This document shows positions 50,419-54,483 of a stretch of 54,483 nt of DNA, piece by piece. The notes below the pieces were generated by a model. That model made no database searches, was not told the origin of the DNA, and saw only the letters and a program-made list of their open reading frames with translations. Origin of the DNA: Verrucomicrobiia bacterium (GTDB taxonomy: Bacteria > Verrucomicrobiota > Verrucomicrobiia > Verrucomicrobiales > Akkermansiaceae); contig JAUIGV010000035.1 in NCBI GenBank assembly GCA_030432565.1, positions 1 through 54,483 on the forward strand, read 5' to 3'. The first letter of the stretch is position 1; the number at the start of each line of letters is the position of its first letter. Both the position numbers and the translations under genes were made by a program.

Positions 50419-51106
50419 CTTCGAACCAGAGCCCCCCGTAAAAAATATCGTCGGCATCCTGATCATCGATCTGGAAGCTCGATCCAATAAAAGGAGTGAA
50501 GGCGATTTGGTCGGAGAGAGCGTAGGTGTAGGTCAGTCTGGTGTGGAAGTCATTGAGTCCGTTGCGCTCGAGATAGTCAGAGACGTAACTGACTCCCGCA
50601 TTCATGGTAATGAATGACTTGTCGGAAATGACCTGACTCCATTCCAACTCGCTGTTGAGGTAGACCCCTTCCACTCCGAGGTCAAAGTTCAACTCGTTTC
50701 GCCAACGCCAGTCGTCGTTGATGAGATAAGAGGTGTAGAATCCCAGGTCGAAACCACCCCGAAGGATACTCTCGTTTCGGTCCCGATAGGTGAAGGAAGT
50801 CCCGGCGGTGAACTTCTTGTTAAAGGTGTGACTCAGTTCGAGGTAACTTGTGGTTTCGTTAAAATCTCCATCACTTTCGGAGAGGTGGGCAAGCCCCAAG
50901 TGAAGCGAGGTTTCATTCGAAAGTGTCACTTCGGCTTCCAGTTGGAAGTCGAGTGCGGACTCTGCGAGTTGGAATCCGCGATGAACATAATCGGTTCGCA
51001 GGCCGGTGACGGCCTCAATTCCCAGTGGGATTTCCGTGTCCACCTCAGCAGGGACCGTCGAACTACCGGCACAAAAAATCCCGCCGAGAAACGCCACATA
51101 TTTCAT
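50408..51106 (-). CDS. Outer-membrane beta-barrel protein, unknown function
   Basis: A 232-residue protein with a signal peptide (MKYVAFLGGIFCAGSSTVPA) followed by alternating hydrophobic/polar strands: SYLELSHTFNKKFTAGTSF, HTRLTYTYALSDQIAFTPF, GGLWFEVIF. The last residue is Phe, as expected for BamA recognition, with aromatic residues at strand ends. It resembles small TorF/TIGR02001-type barrels. No ligand can be named. It lies 38 bp after aspS and may be read through from it. Confidence 0.75.
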   Translation of the reverse strand: MKYVAFLGGIFCAGSSTVPAEVDTEIPLGIEAVTGLRTDYVHRGFQLAESALDFQLEAEVTLSNETSLHLGLAHLSESDGDFNETTSYLELSHTFNKKFTAGTSFTYRDRNESILRGGFDLGFYTSYLINDDWRWRNELNFDLGVEGVYLNSELEWSQVISDKSFITMNAGVSYVSDYLERNGLNDFHTRLTYTYALSDQIAFTPFIGSSFQIDDQDADDIFYGGLWFEVIF

Positions 51107-51144
51107 GGCGGGACTGTGCGGGATTGCTTGGAGACGGTCAAACT

Positions 51145-52944
51145 TTACTCTTCCTTTGGTTTCTCGACATACGTCGACTTGATCCGAAGGTCGCGCAGGG
51201 CAACTGCGGTCGCCGTGCCGGGGCTGGAGGTCATGATCTCGGCTCCTTTGTTGTTCTTTGGGAAGGCGATCACCTCGCGAATCGAATCTTCCTTGCAGGC
51301 GAGCATGACGACCCTGTCGAGTCCCAGGGCGATACCGCCGTGAGGGGGCGCGCCGAACTTGAAAGCTTCAAGGATGTGCGCAAATTCCGTATTTGCTTCC
51401 TCCTCCGTGATACCAAGAGCTTTGAACATCGAGCTTTGCAGGTCCGATTCGTGAATTCGAATCGAGCCGCCACCGAGCTCGTATCCATTGAGAACGACGT
51501 CATAAGCTTGCGCGCGGAGACCATCGAGTTCTCCATTGCGGAGCTTCTCCTCGTCTTCTTTGAGAGGGCGGGTAAAGGGGTGGTGAACGGCAACGTAGCG
51601 ACCTTCTTCTTCATCAAAAGCGAGAAGGGGGAACTCGGTGACCCAGAGAAAATCAAGATCTTCATTTCCTTCGAGAAGGTTTTGGTAATCTGCGACCTCC
51701 AGGCGAATTCTGCCGAGGACATCGCAGGCAGGCTCCCACTTGTCGGCTGCAAAAAGAATCAAATCACCTGGCTCGATGTTCAGCTTGGTGCGAAGAGCTT
51801 CGACCTCCCCATCACTCATACGCTTCACAAAAGGCGAACGCCAGGTCGAGCGATCAGTGTCGCGTGCCTGAATATAAGCGAGTCCTTTCGCCCCCGCTTC
51901 CTGGGCGAGCTTGGTGAGTTTGTCGACTTGGCCCACCGAGATGTTTGCGAAGCCTTTTGCGTTGATCGCCTTTACCACGCCGCCGCTGGCAACAGTGCCT
52001 GAAAAGACGCGGAATTCGCAGTCCTTAAGCTCTTCGGTAAGGTCGACCATCTCCATGCCGATTCGCCTTTCCGGCTTATCGGAACCATAGCGGTCCATCG
52101 CCTCGTGCCAGGTCAGGCGCTCGAAGGGCGTTGGAACTTCCACACCACGCGCTTGCTCAAACATCGAAGAGAGCATCCCTTCAATCAGCCCGATAATGTC
52201 GTCCTGATCGACAAAAGAGGCCTCGATATCAATCTGCGAAAATTCAGGCTGACGGTCGGCACGCAGATCCTCGTCGCGGAAACAGCGGGCGATCTGGAAG
52301 TATTTTTCGATCCCTGCGACCATGAGCATTTGTTTGTATTGCTGGGGGGCCTGTGGGAGGGCGTAAAATTTGCCGGGGTTAATGCGGCTTGGCACGAGAA
52401 AGTCACGAGCTCCTTCGGGAGTCGCCTTGGAAAGAATGGGGGTCTCGACTTCGATGAAGCCATCGTCGGAAAGATAATCGCGGGCCGCCTTGGTGATGAT
52501 GTGGCGCTGGCGGAGATTTTTGGTCAGACGCGGACGACGAAGATCGAGGTAGCGGTGCTTGAGGCGGAGGTCTTCGTTCGAGAGCTCTTTATCGAGCTGG
52601 AAGGGAAGGACCTCGGCCTTGTTCACGATCTTCAATACGGCGGCAGCCACTTCGACTTCGCCGGTTTCAAGGTTGTCGTTTTTGGTGTCGACGTCATCAG
52701 TCTTCAGGCGTTCCTCGACCTTGCCGGTGACTTGCACCACGTCCTCAGAGCGGAGCTTGTGGGAAAGTTCGGCGGCCTCGGGCGAAATCTCCGAGCGGAA
52801 AACGCACTGGGTGATGCCTTCACGGTCACGCAGGTCGATGAAGATCACGCCACCTTGGTCGCGCACGGTATTCACCCACCCGATTAGGGTGACGGTTTCT
52901 CCGATATGTCCGGGGCGTATTTCGTTACAGTGGTGTGTTCTCAT
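51145..52944 (-). CDS. aspS: Aspartyl-tRNA synthetase
   Basis: A 599-residue class IIb synthetase from the ATG at 52944, which overlaps the hisS stop (ATGA). The N-terminal OB fold for the anticodon has LIGWVNTVRDQGGVIFID. Motif 2 (IARCFRDEDLRADRQPEFSQ) and motif 3 (GLDRVVMLACKEDSIREVI) are complete, and the bacterial GAD insertion is between them. The residue after RD in the OB fold is Gln, where discriminating enzymes often have Leu and non-discriminating ones His. Whether it also charges tRNA-Asn cannot be decided here. Confidence 0.96.
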   Translation of the reverse strand: MRTHHCNEIRPGHIGETVTLIGWVNTVRDQGGVIFIDLRDREGITQCVFRSEISPEAAELSHKLRSEDVVQVTGKVEERLKTDDVDTKNDNLETGEVEVAAAVLKIVNKAEVLPFQLDKELSNEDLRLKHRYLDLRRPRLTKNLRQRHIITKAARDYLSDDGFIEVETPILSKATPEGARDFLVPSRINPGKFYALPQAPQQYKQMLMVAGIEKYFQIARCFRDEDLRADRQPEFSQIDIEASFVDQDDIIGLIEGMLSSMFEQARGVEVPTPFERLTWHEAMDRYGSDKPERRIGMEMVDLTEELKDCEFRVFSGTVASGGVVKAINAKGFANISVGQVDKLTKLAQEAGAKGLAYIQARDTDRSTWRSPFVKRMSDGEVEALRTKLNIEPGDLILFAADKWEPACDVLGRIRLEVADYQNLLEGNEDLDFLWVTEFPLLAFDEEEGRYVAVHHPFTRPLKEDEEKLRNGELDGLRAQAYDVVLNGYELGGGSIRIHESDLQSSMFKALGITEEEANTEFAHILEAFKFGAPPHGGIALGLDRVVMLACKEDSIREVIAFPKNNKGAEIMTSSPGTATAVALRDLRIKSTYVEKPKEE

Positions 52945-54215
52945 TGATTCAGATATTTGGAGATTGTTTCGACGATGGTATCGTCGGCGGTCAGTTTGAC
53001 CTCCTCGCGAGTGGTGAGGACTTTGAGGGATATTTCGGGGAACTCGTTTCCGATGACGAGGGCCAGAGATGCCTTGGATTGCTGGGCGGCCTTGAATTGT
53101 TTGTTGAACTTTGCGGCGGCCAGCGAATAGGAGACGGCGACTCCCCCGGCTCGAAGCCTGGTCGCTAGTGCCAGAGCCCGGCCCTGTTGATCCGGGTCGG
53201 CTACCACGATGAAAACATCGCAAGCCGTTTCAGAATCAAGTGCGGCTTTCATTTTGGCTGACGCATGGGGGGTGTCCTCGATCAGATTTCGGATCACAAC
53301 GTCGCCGATTGCAAAGCCAACCGCCGGAAGATCGACTTTTCCGTCGGAAAGCGCGGAGACGAGTGTGTCGTAACGTCCTCCGCCCGCAACCGCACGCTTC
53401 TTCTTTTTGGCGTCGAAGACTTCGAAAACCACGCCGGTATAGTAGGCCAAACCTCTCACAATGGAGAGATCAACCTCCACGTCCTCCCGCATCCCTCGAT
53501 CCTCGAGATTGGCCAGCACCGTACTAAGATCCTCACTGAGCTGGGAAGGGGACTTGATGGCATCTTCGACTTCCTCAAGGGAAAGCCCCAGTTTCTCCAA
53601 CTTGAGGCCGCTGGCACCATCCTTGTCCCGGTCCAGCTTATCGACGATACTTAGGAGTTCCTCCGCCTGATCTTCGTCCAAACCCCTCGAATTGGCGAAA
53701 TTTTGCCAGTAGCGGCGGTCCGAAAGACGAATGACAAAATCACCCTGTTTGAATCCAAATTCGCGCATCAGCTCGATGGTCAGCGCAATCAGCTCGGCAT
53801 CGGCTGCCGGGTCGGCTTCTCCGATGAGGTCGACATTAAACTGGTAAAATTCACGAGTCCGACCGGCTTGCGGGGCCTCGTATCGGAAGCATTGGCCGAT
53901 TTCAAACCAGCGCATCGGCTTCTGATAAGCGCGCTGGCTGTCAATGAGAACGCGGCCCAGGGAAGCAGTCACTTCCGGCCGAAGAGTGACGTCACGCCCC
54001 CCTTGGTCATCGAAGCGAAAGAGTTGTGTGCCAAGCTCGCCCCCGGTCTTTTTCATGTAGAGTTCGGTCGCCTCGACAATGGGAGTTTCGTATTCCACGA
54101 AGCCATAGCGTCTTGCCACTTCGCGAAAGGTTCGGAAGAGGTAGTTACGCACCGCACAGTCTTCCGGACGGAAGTCTCGAAAGCCGGGGAGGGTCTGAAA
54201 TGCACCTTTAGCCAT
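52941..54215 (-). CDS. hisS: Histidyl-tRNA synthetase
   Basis: A 424-residue class II synthetase from the ATG at 54215 (MAKGAFQTLPGFRDF); longer in-frame starts add a Pro/Arg-rich stretch without family resemblance. Motif 2 includes RWFEIGQCFRYEAPQAGRTR with the Glu and Arg for adenylate formation, and the His-specific motif VRGLAYYTGVVFEV is present. The C-terminal anticodon domain ends in a normal way. aspS overlaps it by 4 bp downstream, so the two synthetases are coupled. Confidence 0.95.
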   Translation of the reverse strand: MAKGAFQTLPGFRDFRPEDCAVRNYLFRTFREVARRYGFVEYETPIVEATELYMKKTGGELGTQLFRFDDQGGRDVTLRPEVTASLGRVLIDSQRAYQKPMRWFEIGQCFRYEAPQAGRTREFYQFNVDLIGEADPAADAELIALTIELMREFGFKQGDFVIRLSDRRYWQNFANSRGLDEDQAEELLSIVDKLDRDKDGASGLKLEKLGLSLEEVEDAIKSPSQLSEDLSTVLANLEDRGMREDVEVDLSIVRGLAYYTGVVFEVFDAKKKKRAVAGGGRYDTLVSALSDGKVDLPAVGFAIGDVVIRNLIEDTPHASAKMKAALDSETACDVFIVVADPDQQGRALALATRLRAGGVAVSYSLAAAKFNKQFKAAQQSKASLALVIGNEFPEISLKVLTTREEVKLTADDTIVETISKYLNQ

Positions 54216-54405
54216 GGGGAATTGTTGCGGTTTTCCCGCGGGCGCGCGAGAATAGGGGGCGATTCCCCGTTGTCGAGGCGGGATTCGTTGAATTGGAATC
54301 AGCCGAAGCAAAAATGCGGAGGGTGAAAAAAGTCAAAATTTGAGTAAAATAATTCTTGATGAAGGTCTCATCTCCAGACAGATTCCGCCCGCACCGAAAG
54401 GAGCA

Positions 54406-54480
54406 TCCGGCGTAGCTCAGCGGTAGAGCGGGTGGCTGTTAACCACTAGGTCCTTGGTTCGAACCCAAGCGCCGGAGCCA
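54406..54480 (+). tRNA. tRNA-Asn (GTT anticodon), CCA encoded
   Basis: The acceptor stem is TCCGGCG (54406-54412) paired with CGCCGGA (54470-54476), the D arm is GCTCagcggtaGAGC, and the anticodon loop CTGTTAA carries GTT, which reads Asn codons. The T arm contains the standard GGTTCGAACCC. Discriminator G and an encoded CCA (54478-54480) follow. Its start is 190 bp from hisS, on the other strand. The window ends 3 bp after it. Confidence 0.97.
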
Positions 54481-54483
54481 TAT

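Noticed and set aside
1-54483. Search by eye for CRISPR arrays, insertion sequences, phage genes, toxin-antitoxin or defence islands.
   Set aside because: No spaced direct repeats, transposases, integrases or recognisable defence genes were seen; the window is core chromosome.

Overview
The window looks like chromosomal core from a member of the Verrucomicrobiota, probably a Verrucomicrobiales or Luteolibacter/Roseibacillus-like aquatic heterotroph. This is inferred from protein style and gene content, not from a search. Supporting signs are a secreted nickel superoxide dismutase, a BamB-like PQQ-repeat protein, a di-haem peroxidase of the CCP/MauG type, several TPR proteins next to ExbB/ExbD pairs, RG-rich extensions on RNA-related proteins, moderately high GC, and very tight gene packing with GTG/TTG starts and few strong ribosome binding sites. 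There are no insertion sequences, phage genes, CRISPR arrays or rRNA genes. No stretch longer than about 215 bp lacks a gene; the longest gaps are 17665-17867, 20212-20409, 27782-27993 and 41143-41356.

Layout. 1-5326: tail of an ABC ATPase and its permease, a lipoate-ligase-like protein, then a TonB-like/ExbB/ExbD run with peptide deformylase and a disordered NPF-rich protein. 5366-9350: a fused hydantoinase/oxoprolinase and a monothiol-glutaredoxin-like protein, closed by a strong terminator. 9404-12391: guaB-guaA. 12398-15978 (minus): exbB-exbD-TPR, a second energiser set without TonB. 16105-20211: uvrC, a PQQ-repeat protein and a BASS transporter. 20410-23941 (minus): sodN with a di-haem peroxidase just downstream, yegP-like, a SPOUT methyltransferase and a putative NlpC/P60-like lipoprotein. 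23943-27781 (minus): methionine synthase split into two genes. 27994-30493: infA with no standard start codon, a PgpH-like HD protein and ybeY. 30637-36863: a type II secretion/type IV pilus-like set (two GspE ATPases, GspF, GspG) followed by an RG-rich protein. 36927-41142 (minus): metG, a TPR protein and a PpiD-like chaperone. 41357-51106: YyaL-like protein, Tat-exported phosphoesterase, dCMP-deaminase-like protein, TPR-nadD-scpA, AsmA-like protein, metF, EF-hand protein and an outer-membrane barrel. 51145-54480: aspS-hisS and a tRNA-Asn.

How the parts fit. Much of the window is housekeeping: purine synthesis, methionine/folate metabolism (metH, metF, metG), translation (def, infA, ybeY, aspS, hisS, tRNA-Asn), DNA repair and chromosome segregation. 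The rest serves a didermic envelope: two proton-driven ExbBD motors, a secretion/pilus machine, a periplasmic PpiD-like chaperone and an AsmA-like protein.

The most interesting items are: (1) the two-gene unit coding for an exported Ni-SOD and an exported di-haem peroxidase, which could form a periplasmic superoxide-to-water path; (2) infA, whose only upstream in-frame start candidate is ATC, behind a structured leader; (3) the clean two-gene split of MetH at its domain linker, with a 16-bp palindrome upstream; (4) the TPR-coupled ExbBD unit.
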